DNA of 64,000 bases from Colias croceus (lineage: Eukaryota; Arthropoda; Insecta; Lepidoptera; Pieridae): contig NC_059538.1 in NCBI RefSeq assembly GCF_905220415.1, positions 8,680,001 to 8,744,000 of the forward strand, given 5' to 3'. The notes below the pieces were generated by a model. That model was given only the letters and a program-made list of their open reading frames with translations, was not told the origin of the DNA and did not search any database. How positions within the stretch are numbered: the first letter of the stretch is position 1; each line of letters begins with the position of its first letter. Below, piece by piece: positions 35,655 to 48,676 of the stretch. The position numbers were made by a program, and so were the translations under genes.

Positions 35655-36778
35655 TTAACCGCTAGTCAAACCGTACAATGGACACATTGGCTCAACGACG
35701 TCATAACGTTTGACGTTATTGCATAATCGATAACAACACGTCTGGCCCGAATGCCCGAGTGCATCCTGGCGTCATGTGATGCTCCAGTATTTATGCCGTT
35801 GAGACGTAAATAAAGAAGCTAATGTAATGCTTTTAGAGTTCGTTTTATGCTAATGTAGTGCAGGTAAAACTGTTTTACCGATCGATTGTCTACTGGACGA
35901 TAAGATGTGTTTCCTAAAATAACACTTTCAAATATACATAAGAGTTTTAACCTAAAATTGTTAAATTACTGAATATCTTAGGTTCTGAATATATAGATAA
36001 TTTTAAATTATGAAGTTTAATAAGTAAAGCTCAAATGTAAAATTTTGCGGTAAAATTATTCCTAAAAGAAAAACCATTATGACTTCGTTTATCATCTCTA
36101 TTACCTAGTTTATTCACTCCGCTTGCATCATATAACAAGTATTTATGTAAAATGTTAAGGAGTGGTATAATTTGTATAGAATATGCGTTTGTTATATTTT
36201 GTATGTAATATCAGATATGTATATTCAATGGAATCTTGGCATATCGTTAAATCGCAGTGCTTGTTATAAATTTGCAATTTTTAAACGAGTTCTAAATGGA
36301 ACATATAACATTATATGAATATCATTTACATAAGTATTTTATAAACATGCTACGTATAATGATTTCCTTGTTAGGTAAGCTATTCGTTTTGGATAAAGAA
36401 ACGAAATAATACGGAGCTTTTTAAAATTCTTTGAGAATTGTATTAATTCTCGAAATACTTTAGTAAACCACTTTCCAAGTTACTTAAGTTTTTCAAATGC
36501 TATCAAAAATCTTTGAATTTTTGTCAATACAACACTTTCAAGAATTAAGTACCTTATTCAGTTGATAGAGAATCGTTACTAGCAAGAGTAAATAGTAGGA
36601 AACTAATGTAACATTTATAACGATATTAGTGTCAACTTAACGTACATTCGAGAGAAAGGACCTCGATATAAAAGTGACAGTGTCACTCATAAAAACATCA
36701 TAAGATGACAGAGCAAAAACTAAGGTTCGTGGACCTAAAACAAGGAATATTTCATACTTAGACCGTCATGGTTCATAG

Positions 36779-37250
36779 TAGGGATGTAACGATACATGAT
36801 TTTGCCGATACGATACCGATATTTGTAGTAATGTATCGGCGATACCGATACCGATACCGATATCGATGGCTTGGTAGAAAAATAAATAGTGATTTATGCA
36901 TAAAAAGTTACCAACATTTAACAGAGACTCAACTGTTAATCGTATTCTTTTAAATAAAAATGCCAAATCAAAAAACAACAAAACCATTTATTTTAGTATT
37001 ATTACTTTACAAAGTCAGTTAAACTTTAAGTAATACACATACAATCAGTACCTAATAAAATTTTACTATTGGTAGAGTTTTTTCAGAAAACAAAGTGCGC
37101 ACGCGCGGGCGGCCTCCCGCATCGTTCATTGGGCGCGGTTTTTTGAATTGTTTGATATCGGTATCGGTTGTTTTACTATCGGCGATACCGATATATCGGC
37201 TTGCCGATTATATCGGCCGATATATCGGTATCGGTATCGTTACATCCCTA
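36779..37250. mobile_element. hAT-type MITE, 472 bp, with 8-bp target duplication
   Basis: tagggatgtaacgatac at the left is inverse to gtatcgttacatcccta at the right. The 8 bases gttcatag occur directly outside both ends (36771-36778 and 37251-37258), the hAT target-site size. Short cgatac / tatcgg motifs are repeated many times just inside both ends, as in transposase-binding subterminal repeats. No transposase. Confidence 0.93.
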
Positions 37251-37258
37251 GTTCATAG

Positions 37259-40200
37259 AAAGAATGTGTCTACAATATATTTTTTAATGGTTCAGGATTT
37301 TGATTCATTATATATCCATTATAGATCCATTAATTACCGATATAGCAATCAATACATTATTCTAAGCTAAGCTTCAAACCAGCCTTAGAATTTCAAGAAA
37401 TCATTCAAGATACTGTTCCTTTAAGTCATCTTACTGTATTCAAACGTAGAAGAAACACAGAAGTGCAGTTAGATTACTTTTTTCTACTTACCATATAAAA
37501 GTACGGTAGCAACAACAAGTATGTACCGTTTATCGATTGCCCCTAGACATGCTTTTTCAAAACAGCGATTAGCGGATTATAAATGTAAAATTACATAATT
37601 GTAAAAGACAACTTGTTAAAAATGTTTTTTTTTCTGCAAAAAAATGTCTGTACCTTAATCACAATTTAATAGGCAAAAATCTTAAAAATACTATGAATAA
37701 AATTAAAAATTAAAAAAAAAAAATCTATTCTCCATAGAAACTCGAAACTCTATAACTTTCCCAACCTTACACAAACATTATTCTATATTTTAGTACAATC
37801 TTCTCATGCTATCCAAACATCGCTATCGCTTCGCTTACCCCACTAGTGCATGCTTACGAAGACAGGTTCACCTTCAGACTGCACGGCGTCGCGACGCGTG
37901 GGTAGATAAGATTGCTCATCACTCATTAAACAATAATCTTTTGTAACGTAATAAATACATAATTTTATGCAATCAATATACGATAATTAGATTCCGACAA
38001 AACCCACAAAATTTCCCCACTTTGAAAAATTCAAATAAATAAATTTCGTGATAAAAAATGCACTCTTTGATTTCAGCTTGTATAATGATATTCTAATTAT
38101 GTTCATTTCAATTTAATCAATACTATCCACGGCCAAAATTAATACATGTCTGCTTACTATCATTAGTTAGCTGTTAGAGCATCAATTTAAGATTAAATTA
38201 ATATGATTCTATAAATGGAACATAGTATCCTTCAAAGTGTTCCAAGTTTACGTAATCATATTAATATTTTTATTGATTCCACGGAGTTTTAAAGAAGAAC
38301 TTCACATACCAACTATTTAAAATCTGACCAAATCAAATCAAATACATTTAAATATTCTTAACAAATGACTTTCAAATAATAATTTGTACGGCTGTTTCTA
38401 ATAATACCTTGAAAGACTAATTGGCAGTATTGTCTGTCGAGACAGAGAAGCACCGCCTACAACCGATTGCCTTTAGATGTGCGAGAATGACCAATTGTTT
38501 ATTTTAAACCATTAATAATACTAAATGAGCTAAACATAAAATGCTCAATACTACGAGAAATACTATACAGTAACGGAGCTAACCTCTATACACTATATTA
38601 TCACTATTAATATATGATAATATAATAGAATATTGTCTGTGCAACTATAAACATCGGAAGAAAACTTACTGCATGAAAAGTATTTAATTATTTTTTAACA
38701 ACGTCGCGTCGGTTGATGCAGCATTCTTCAACATAGCGAGCATGCAACACGAGCTCTCAATTTACGTACGAAACAATTTCCTAAGAAAAGCAATCTCCAC
38801 TTTAAAGCCTACATTCTTACAATACTCTGGAGTACATCAAAACAAATGTTTTCACCGTTACACAATGGAATCCCGCGGTTGGCGAGTTGCCATACGCATA
38901 CACTACATTACGAGGGAAAGTAATACGAGTACCACCAACATATTCTATCGTTTTAATATATCATCAGTCTTAAATTACAAATTGCGTGCGTGACTATTTA
39001 CCCGCAACAATAGCTTCCCCATTATAATTCTGATCCCCTGAATGGGGGAGGTGTTATTTGAAACCCACGTGCCCATAAAATTTAATGATGTGGAAATTCA
39101 TATTAATTGAGTTAAAAACTTGCATAGTGATTTAGATACATGTTAAAAAGCACTTTGAATTATTGTTATTATAGCGCAAAGACGAAAGAGACAATCAATC
39201 TTTACGATCCTTCTTAGTCCTTATTGCTAATAAAAGTACCTACCTACTCTGCTATTGTTATTAGCCACTGTTATGTCAATGTTACAGTACCATTATGAAA
39301 ATTAGGCCAGTTTCATACTCCACAAGACTACTTAATAATATACCGTTCCTTTTAAGCCTTTGACGGGCTCCATACAGTCTCCTTATACCTTTGGCTCGAT
39401 GCCAAAGTATCAGTACTCAATATGTAAAATATTTTATTTTTCATGTAGCCAGAATGCATTTAGAATACAAAAGCTGTCTATTAGTGAACTTTCTCGTGTT
39501 TCACTTAAACAGTAAATGTAATAGAGCTCCTTGTCTAATTCTTTAAAGGGATTAAAATAACGAAGCTAAAGAGTTGTACTAAGAAGACTAGTAAATTCTC
39601 TCTATTCAAATAAAATACCTAGATATATAGTGTCTTCATGTCTGTATTAAAAATTTCATATTCTCCGTTCTGGTACTTATCTATCTCACACTGAAGAAAC
39701 CTCAAAAGGAAATAAATAACATACATTCACATATTGATACGAATTAAAATATCAGAAAACGAGCTACTTATAAGTGTGAAAGTACGCTTGTCGTGCACGA
39801 TAAACACATTTCACTGTAAGGCAAACAAAATGCACTTTTTATTTAGCGCGTGGGTATTAAGACTTCAACTTGACCTGCCTTTTCTCCAGTGGTCGTGCCA
39901 GATCTAAATCTGTGCCATACTTACGTCACGGGAAGTGTCTAGTAATTAATGAGTATGCACTTTCATTTGATCGTCATTATAATTTCGAAATATAATTTGT
40001 ACTTACAAGGTCTCATTTATTTTTGTGTTAGTATTTATTATTTCGCCGCTAGATACGTTCAAACTTATCATGACACTTATTTTATCCCTATCAAACACCC
40101 CCATTTCGACTTCGAGGTATATATTATTTTACAGTTTGTTTATAAACAAAGTTTATGTATAGTTGTAAGAAAATTGAGCATTTTCCTATAAAACTTTTAT

Positions 40201-41657
40201 ATATAAAATAGATATCTCCGACTTTTAAATCATAATACATTATTGAAAAATAACATACCTATCGATATATATACCAGGACTATTAACGAAATTACCGAAG
40301 AACAATCTTCGAATATTCATTTGTCCCGACCGACCCAACCTCATAAATTAAGCCCAAATTTACACACCATTTGAGCTGAAAATAATGTCCCGTGGAATCA
40401 TAACGGCGCAAACAACTCCTTCCCCGATAGATGATAAAACGCAAGAATAGCATTGTGTCCAACATTATTCGTGAAATAGTGTGATACGTTATAAGATACC
40501 GCGAGGCAGCTGGCACACGGCCATATCGGAAACCCAGCCATACACTTCTTTGCGGTTCTTTCGAGCAACTTGTACAATAGCGCTGAGCAAATTTTCAAGT
40601 AGTTGCCGACGGAGTTTTCAAAAGATATGGAATTGTTTATGTTAGTTCCGATCTCGTCTACGTTTCCTTTATGGACGGTATAATGCATGTGCGCGGAATG
40701 TTCCGCGGCACGGCACGTGGATGCAACTTTATTGGATTTGTCAGTGTCCCCGTATAGTGTCAATTCTAAACTTATTAGTTACAAAGTATTTTTAAAAATA
40801 ATTTAGCGTCTTTATCAATTTATTAGAGAAAGAGTACATTTATCGTTGGAATACTTTATACCACAAAATCAACTTTAGTGTAACCGATTTTTCCTATAAA
40901 GTAGTCTATTCATTAAAAACGCAATAATATTTACCAGTTAAACGATTGCTCTTTGCAACCTACTCAACGTTTATACAACGGCTATAAACAAGTTGGCAGA
41001 ATAAATTCCACCAACATACATCTATTTATTTAAATAAAATATTTTCTGGTATGTAGGCTATAAATACTTTACATTTAAATACACTTACGACCCTTCATTA
41101 GTAACGCCATGAAGGCGCTAGCCACAGAAGACTTCAGCCCTCATTAGAGCCGCGGCCTGAATCATTAAGTTGATTACTCCATTAATTATATATATTGCAA
41201 CTACATACGCTATAATATAACTAAAAGAACACACTCGTTTATATCAAAAAGCTCCATTCAAATGAACAACATCCATACATGGAAATAGCCTTTGCAATCA
41301 CAAATGTAAATAACTATTACACTGAAAAAAGGCAACATTCCCAAATATTTTGGGCCTTCACGTTTCATTTTATGATGAACTGGACCAGAAATAGAAATAG
41401 ACGGATATTTTCATTAGTGAAACTACATATTGCAAGGTATTATGTTGCGAGATAGAATAAATTCAAAGTCTAAATTTACACGATCTTTTAGGGAAATGTA
41501 TCCAATAGAAATGACATCTGATCCATATTTGCTCTGTAGTTCTTTCGGTAAACATTTTTCCTTCATGTAACAAATATTTAAATGCAGTTTCTATATAAAC
41601 GTTTTACCGATTCCGAAGTAGATTTAGCTTATTAAATGATAAACACATCAGTCCAAA
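37259..41657. other. Gene-free stretch, probably Hs6st intron or upstream DNA
   Basis: No exon recognised. An open frame of 121 codons at 40763-40398 (minus) has no family motif. Confidence 0.45.
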
Positions 41658-42082
41658 GAAATTCTCATTAAGTTGATTATGTTAAAGAATACCGAAACTG
41701 ATTCATGTTTTTAATAATGTCTATTAAAATATGATACCTAATCTTCTCACATATATAACTGAAATGTTCGTATTATTTTATGATACGAACAATACAAAAC
41801 ATTTAAATCAATACTATATGTGGTCAGCGGTGAGTTGCTGACCAAAATCCTGCTAACGACAATACGTCCACGGAAATACTCATTAAGTTAGAAGGTACAT
41901 TGAGTTAAAGAAAACCGAAACTGATTTCATGTATTGATATATCTATTGATATATTATGTTAACTTCTCACACATATAACTGAAATGTTCGTAATATTTTG
42001 ATACATACAAAACATTTAAATTAATACAATATGTGGTCAGTGGTTCGAGTTGCTGACCAACATCCTGCTGACGACAATAAAA
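41658..42082. repeat. Tandem dimer, period about 215 bp
   Basis: gaaattctcattaagtt at 41658 recurs as gaaatactcattaagtt at 41873; both units then run through accgaaactgat, cacatataactgaaatgttc, atgtggtcag, gttgctgacca and acgacaata. Each unit ends with a small hairpin (tggtcagc...gctgacca at 41821-41844). Confidence 0.85.
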
Positions 42083-43513
42083 TGTTTTAAATGAAGCTGG
42101 AAATTTTAAATTGTGGTCGCCCATTAATTATACATATACACAATACTGATGTGTATGTTCGCTTGATTTTTATTATAGTTTTAATTGCATGTAAGTTTTA
42201 ATTTATTTTTTATTTTATTTAAATTGTCACTGATTTTTTTCGTGTCGTGTAACTGTAAATGGAAGACACAGACTCCTGAAAAACAGTTCTTACTATCTTA
42301 GGAGCCTGGGTCGCTCTAATTTGTAAAATGTTTTAAGTGAAATAAATGATTTATTGTTTTATTTATAAATAAAAATTTCTTTAAATTCCTTAGTCAATTA
42401 ATAGAATAACAACCTTTCGCCCACACTTCGTTTCGACAGTATTAAGCAAAAATATAATTCGATAGAAACGTTTACGTAAAGGTCGTAGACGCATTTGACA
42501 GAATATAAGAATAAACGCTAACAATAACAAGATGTAGGTAATCCTCATTTATCAAAGTGTAAAAGTCTTTCATGCGAAAGAAAAACAACAGCTTCTTGTC
42601 AGACATTGTAGTACTGATTAAAATCACTTAAAGGCTTATTTCTCCGACACTAACGCGCCGCTTCTTTTTTGTCAAAACGTTTGAATGCAGTTGGCTTGAA
42701 AAGAGTGTTCTGGACAGAAATTGTCAGAGTTATTGTTGTTATCAAGCAACAATACATTCGGAAGACGCCCAAGCCGCTGGCACGCCGCCACACCGGCCCA
42801 CAGATCTCGTCGAGGTTCATTCACCGGTCCCAGCACGCCATTTACCAATCTAGATCGGCTAATGTCTGTTCCAAACTTTTTGCATTCGCTATCTCAGTCT
42901 TGATCTTTGGAGAAACCAATTCCCCACGCCTGCGAATACAATTTACCGCGAGGTCACATTTTACCATCATTTGATTATTATCTAGAACCTTCCACGCCAT
43001 TGTAAATTTCATTTCCGCAATGTTACAGTGAAAACGGTTTTATTTTTTCCGATATGCATGGTTTTCATAACATAAATTTACTATCAACAAAAAATGTTTT
43101 AACTCATGTTTTTTTATGTCCAAAAATGGTTTTCAAGTTTACATTACAATAAAAATAACCAACCAAAGTCGCACAGAAAAAAAATATTAACAACATAAAT
43201 TGGGCAAACGCTACATGACATCTTTCTTTATTTCTGTTTCATTGAAAAATAAATATAAAATTAACGGAATGTTCGTCTTACGTGACGAGGAAATTAAATG
43301 TCCACGATAATGATCATCGAATAAGACCTGCCATTGGCTGATCGATAGATTGCCGAAAAATGTCAGCCGGTAAAAGGTTCCCACTTTTTGTATCATATTT
43401 ATGAATTCCGGCCCCCAATCGCCAATGGAATTACATTTAACGTTAACACGACACGAAATGTCATTATTTTTTATGGGTTTTTTCAAAATAAGTTTGCACC
43501 GTTATTCTTATCT
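42083..43513. other. GC-richer islands of unknown role
   Basis: 42660-42990 and 43211-43490 are less AT-rich than their surroundings and keep frames of about 100 codons open, without recognisable domains. They may be conserved non-coding DNA or old repeats. Confidence 0.35.
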
Positions 43514-43682
43514 TCTAATATATAAAAATCAATGCCACTTTTCGTTGTAATTCCATAACTCGAGAACGGCTAAACCGATTTCGATAATTCTTTTTTTATT
43601 ATATTCCTTGAAGTACGAGGATGGTTCTTATGTAGAGAAAACGTGAATATGTACCACGGGCGAAGCCGGGGCGGACCGCTAG
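43514..43682 (+). mobile_element. Non-autonomous Helitron-like element (subfamily C)
   Basis: Starts TCTAATATATAAAAATC and ends gccggggcggaccgCTAG followed by T; 169 bp. Same family as 17248-17417. Confidence 0.8.
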
Positions 43683-46429
43683 TTATACATATATGCGATA
43701 AAACTCATGCAACATGTAGGTTCGTGCCGACAGAGTGTCAAGACTACTTGAAGACTGACTACAATAATCAAGACCGACAAAGCCAGCCATACATATATTA
43801 AAACTTTCGAAAGCTTGTTAGTTTTCGAAATTCAAGACAAGACCTTTATTTGTTAGGTTCATAGTGAATTATACACACATACATGAACATTTCTTAAATA
43901 AACAGCTAATAATCTGTCAAAACGAATCCACCTGAATCATCAACCGAGCGTCTCGCTGGAATAATTCTTACTTATTGCCCTGTCGTACGCCGGAGCTTAG
44001 CTTATGGCTTTGTATACAAAGATTAGATGACCAATATCTTTGATAAGATCTATCAAACCTCCATAATAGACTACCGAGTCGATAGCCCTCGTATTAATAT
44101 TGTCTCGAAGGCTCGCATCGCTTAGACAGGTTCTTTATTACATTCATTACTAGATATGGCCCGTAATGCTCTCAATTCAATAAGCCGTGATTGTATTCAC
44201 TGTCGCATAAACCGTTGCAGGGCGACGCATCGTTCCAATCACATAGAAAGAAAAACAATAAGTAAATAAATTGGAATACGGCTTAAAATCGTAATGCCAT
44301 TGCCAATAGCTGAAGAGACGATCTTACACAATATTATCTTCTAAAATAAAATGGTTTTTATGTAGTCTATCGGGTGAAAGACCTATTCTAATGTGCGACG
44401 GATTTAGATAAATAAATCAGTTGAATAAGCAGTCTAAAGATATTCACATCTCAGAGAGTCAATATTTAGCGAACTACTTAAGATGCAGCGATGCCAAATT
44501 TATTTTTATTTGAAAAATTCGTTTCTCGTTGCTGTAAATTCTCTAGAACGTATTATCGTGCTACCATTAAATAAATAAAATTAGATCTAGTCTAGACTTT
44601 ATAATGCCATTAGTATTGCTATAGAAAACTTGTCATCACTCAAGGACATACAGTGCTTTATATTCTTATCTAAGTTTTATACATTAGAAGTAGCCGGAAA
44701 AAATAGCTAAGATACAACGCGAAGAAAGTGCAAAAGATAAGCACCTTATGGGATTGCGAGAACACAATCCCTCGCACGGAAGCAGTGCAAGAGTGTCGAG
44801 GCTTCATCCTCAGTAAGCCTACATGACACCGTGTGCTACCGTTTGCTTGCACTCAGATATACGAGCTCAAAATACGTTGAAATAACAAACCGTTTGTGAA
44901 AAATAATACACCGGTAATTGATTTTTATCCACAATTATTTTATTGTTGAAGTCTGATTATAAGCACTTGTAGAGAACTAAACTAGAAATATTAAATTTCA
45001 GAAAAGAGTAATTATTTCTCTCTGACTCTGGTGTCACCGTCGACGTAATTTTCAACATATAAAAAGGCTATGTACATCGAAGCCATTAGCGCCCAGACAG
45101 AGATTTATAACTTAAAGTAAAAACATTGATTGGGTGATATAATTATCGTGTCAAAATCCGCCGTGTCCTGCGCGTCAAATTGACGGGCGACGATGACAAA
45201 TGGCACTCGCTTCCGGCTGAACTAAACGGATCCGAAACATGACGCAACAAAGGACGTTCCATTATATTTTCTCCCGCACCGACGTAGAAAATAGCTCCTT
45301 ATACGTGCGGTGGAGCCGTCTGAATAATATATATAGGTCATACCACCGAAACTATGAACGCCGACGATGGTCGTGTAACTTCTCCTAAAGCAGACTTAAG
45401 CGGTTGACTTACGTAGCTTTGTGTCCGTAATTCAATCGCTCCGAGCTGTTTGTTATGTACAATGTAAAGTCTCTGTATATTATTGCCATGAAACTGTTTA
45501 ATGAACGTTCCACTACTGGAAATTTCAATGTTGAAATACGGTATTTACGCGGCACGACAGACTTGAGTGAATGCCAATTTAGAAACGAATAAAACCTCAG
45601 TGAGATGGATTAAACGTTCCACCTATACACCACTGAAGGCACGTATATTCATTAGGCATTTAATGATGCAGCTACGTTACACAGAATTACGAATTTCCGT
45701 ACAGTCTATTTTATAATTTGAACTCATAACACAAGCCACGAGCCGTCATAAACACTAATTGATTGATCTTAACCAGATGATGTGAAACGTGCACGAATTC
45801 CCAAACAATTAGTGGATTCCTGAAAATAAATCTATAACCGGCAAACACGAGTGAATACTTGGCGGCGGGTTATTATCTTGGATTATTGCCGTCCTTTCAG
45901 AAGTTTCGCAGGGCCTCCTAATGCCGGTACCACAAAGAATTTCGACCCTTACCGTATTAACGCGACCTCAACACGAGAACGGAATTACGTCTCTTTTATT
46001 CCCTCCTTTTATAGTCTAATGAAAACCTTTATCAAAGCGATCCACACTACGGTTTTTGTTGGCAAGTTAAGGTGAAATGAGACCCAAAACAGACGTTTTG
46101 AGCTCACGAAGAATTAATTTTTTTCTTCAAAAACTACCAATTTGATTTTTTTTATTTATGGATTTATTTAATTGAAGAGTTTGTCTAGTGACGTGCGGGA
46201 ACCGAAACACGATTGAAAAAATTTGCCTCGATAGAAAAACGTTGTGAAGTTTCCTAAAAATTAAACGGTCAATCAATTTCATTTGGACAATGGTAAAGTA
46301 ATATCAATGAAACTTTATCCACATCCATTTCCATTCAATTCTTGAGAGACGTGCGGGATTAGATTTTACATTTAATACATCAGTAATTTAAAAAAAATAT
46401 ATTTATAAATTATGAGCACAAAATTGCGC
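43683..46429. other. Gene-free stretch
   Basis: Nothing supported; 45150-45330 is somewhat CG-richer. Confidence 0.45.
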
Positions 46430-46575
46430 GTAGGCCGGTCGCTTCCGCCGTTCCGCCTCCTGTTAGTCGACGCTAACGCGTCTTAGAGAGCAGTCCTGTA
46501 CAACTTTTTCGCGCGGTGCCGTTGTCTACTCGCATACGTGATTTAGTGTTAGTGATACTAAAGTTTTTCATAAAC
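46430..46575 (+). promoter_or_regulatory. GC-rich leader upstream of the candidate gene
   Basis: A stretch clearly richer in CG than its flanks, with gcgcgtaggccggtcgcttc and cgacgctaacgcgtc, ends just before the ATG at 46576. This is the pattern expected of a 5' leader or promoter-proximal region. No TATA box or clear initiator could be fixed. Confidence 0.25.
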
Positions 46576-48063
46576 ATGGTGAATTTTGGTGGCCAAAACA
46601 TTGATGGTGAGAACATTAGGAAGAAAATGTTGCGAAAGCAGATAAAAAAACTACAGTTATTGAACCCAAATAGGTAAGTTTGATGTTTATCATGCTTATT
46701 TATATTTATTATGTCTTTCGGCCGCTACAAGTCTAAAGATTTCAACTTCCAATATATTGATTACTAGGTATATTTACAAGTCTAATTTGAGAAACGCATA
46801 AATCAAAATTTGAAAGTTATTTTTACTTGTAATAATTAGTAATAAATATTATTTTAATTTTTTGGAGTATTATATGTTTACTAAGTCTGAATTGAGCAAC
46901 GCACAAATCAAGATTTTATAATTTTATGCACTCCGTCTTTATTTTTATTTATAACTAGAGGTCCGCCCCGGCTTCGCCCGTGGTACATATTTCGCAATAA
47001 AAGGTAGCCTATGTCCTTTCTCGGGTATCAAAATATCTCCATACCAAATTTCATGCAAATTGGTTCAGTAGTTTAGGCGTGATTGAGTAACAGACAGACA
47101 GACAGACAGAGTTACTTTCGCATTTATAATATTAGTATGGAAGTATGGATTTTATTATTGGTATAGAATAGATAAGTAATGTTTTAGTTTTTTTTTGAGA
47201 TTTCATCTTCCAATAAATATACTACTGATTTGTGTATGTATGTTTATTTCTAACAGCGAAGCGCGACCACGAAAAATCCGATGAGCAGCCTGCAAGCCAG
47301 GACGCAATAAAAGACAAACCATGATTACCAGAAACTGATGTGGATCTTCAGACAGTTTCATATAGTACTTTTTTGTGTAAGTTTATCTTATGTTATTTAT
47401 TTATAAGTCATAAGATTGAAGATAGTAAAATATTTCAGACTAGTGTAAGTTATCACTGACTGGTTACCACTTACCAAAATTTGTTTTTATGCATATTATG
47501 CATAAGCATAATTACTTGTAAATTTTATATAAAAAAATATTTGAAAAATTTGTATGACGATGCCGACAGTCGACTTTTTTTACGAGCTCGGACAATAGAG
47601 CGATAAATGAACGGACACAGCTGCGAAATTTTACTAATTTTTATAAAAGCACTTGTTATACTAATTGCGGTCAACCGTAAAATTTTGCAAACAAAAGAAC
47701 GATTTTCTCAGAAAGTTTGCTGTGTATGACGCCGACAATCGAGTTTATTACGGGCTAGGATAATAAAGCGACAAAGGAACGTACACAGCTGCGCAATTTT
47801 TTCTAGTTTTGTGATGAAAGTATCTTTATAATAATCGTGGTATTATAATTGGTTTATCAATGAATTTTTCTATAAATCTTTTTTTGTTATACAGAATTTT
47901 CGTTTCATTCATTCTCTCCTATTATAACTTATTGTGGTTGTTTCAGCAGCACAATGTACAAGGACAGCTCAAAATGACGAGCAAGAAACATATTTATTTT
48001 CGGAACAAGGTGAAGAAGAAAAAATGAAAGTCGTATCAAGAAGATAAACATTGGAACAATAAA
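46576..48063 (+). CDS. Candidate small three-exon gene or recent pseudogene, family unknown
   Basis: The ATG at 46576 (context aaacATGG) opens MVNFGGQNID. There are two possible donors: ATG|GTGAGA ending exon 1 at 46606, or AG|GTAAGT ending it at 46673. Exon 2 is 47257-47376 (acceptor tttctaacag, donor TTGT|GTAAGT). Exon 3 is 47947-48047 (acceptor ttgtttcag), ending in TAA, with AATAAA at 48058-48063. With the 46606 donor the frame passes through both junctions: RDHEKSDEQPASQDAIKDKP, one in-frame TGA at 47322-47324, LPETDVDLQTV, then NDEQETYLFSEQGEEEK. The product is acidic, about 85 residues, and matches no family I know. With the 46673 donor the protein stops early in exon 2 after 41 residues. 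The TGA suggests a decayed gene. It could be transposon-derived. It lies opposite in strand to Hs6st. Confidence 0.4.
46955..47141 (-). mobile_element. Non-autonomous Helitron-like element (subfamily B)
   Basis: 187 bp in reverse orientation, differing from 32219-32405 at only three positions by eye. It lies in intron 1 of the candidate gene at 46576-48063. Confidence 0.85.
47540..47850. repeat. Two-copy tandem duplication in candidate-gene intron 2
   Basis: A block beginning tgtatgacg...gccgaca and containing acacagctgcg occurs at 47551-47640 and again at 47723-47810, a period of about 172 bp. Weaker similarity continues into the spacers (aaag...ttataataat-cggt), so the whole unit was duplicated. 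Copies are visibly diverged. Confidence 0.75.
48058..48063 (+). promoter_or_regulatory. Polyadenylation signal AATAAA of the candidate gene
   Basis: AATAAA begins 11 bases after the TAA that closes the candidate third exon, a plausible spacing for a very short 3' UTR. Confidence 0.4.
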
Positions 48064-48143
48064 ATAGTACCAAAACCAGCATTCGAAAATATCTGTTATG
48101 TTATGTTATATTATATATCAAATGTCAAAATTCTATCTTATTA

Positions 48144-48338
48144 TCTATACTAATATTATAAATCTAAAGAGTTTGTTTGTTTGTTTGAACGCGCTAATCT
48201 CGGGAACTACTGGTCCGATTTGAAAAATTCTTTCGGTGTTAGATAGCCCATTTATCGAGGAAGGCTATAGGCTATATATCATCACGCTAAGACCAACAGG
48301 AACGGAGCAATGCGGGTGAAACCGCGGGGAACAGCTAG
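48144..48338 (+). mobile_element. Non-autonomous Helitron-like element (subfamily A)
   Basis: Starts TCTATACTAATATTATAAAT, ends gtgaaaccgcggggaacagCTAG followed by T; 195 bp, preceded by A. The gcgggtgaaaccgc near the end can form the short hairpin typical of Helitron 3' ends. Related copies are at 51059, 54801 and 57978. Confidence 0.85.
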
Positions 48339-48676
48339 TATATCATATATCTGATATTAAATATATCAAAATGTCGGATATATTTATTAAAAAAAAATCA
48401 AAATTGTAAATAATATTTTTTTGTTATTGATTTTTTCAATAAATATTATATATATTATGTAAAAAAAAAACCAAACGTAAATAGCATAAGTCTATTATGT
48501 ATTTTTATTATCATATTGTACGTAAAGTCCCCATGACGAAAAACTATAAAATATTTTGTTTACAAAGATGTTCAAATAACTTATATAGGTAGTTACGACA
48601 ATTCTAACAATAACAAATCATTTCATCATAAAATAAATTAGTCGCAAGCTCACTTTTTGTAACCAGACTTGTACCA

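Noticed and set aside
40398..40763. Open frame of 121 codons, minus strand
   Set aside because: No recognisable family, no splice or poly(A) context. Possibly non-coding conserved DNA.
42669..42974. Open frame of 101 codons, plus strand
   Set aside because: CG-richer island raises open-frame length on both strands; no motif seen.
43211..43486. Open frame of 91 codons, minus strand
   Set aside because: Looks somewhat protein-like but no family, splice sites or homologue could be named.
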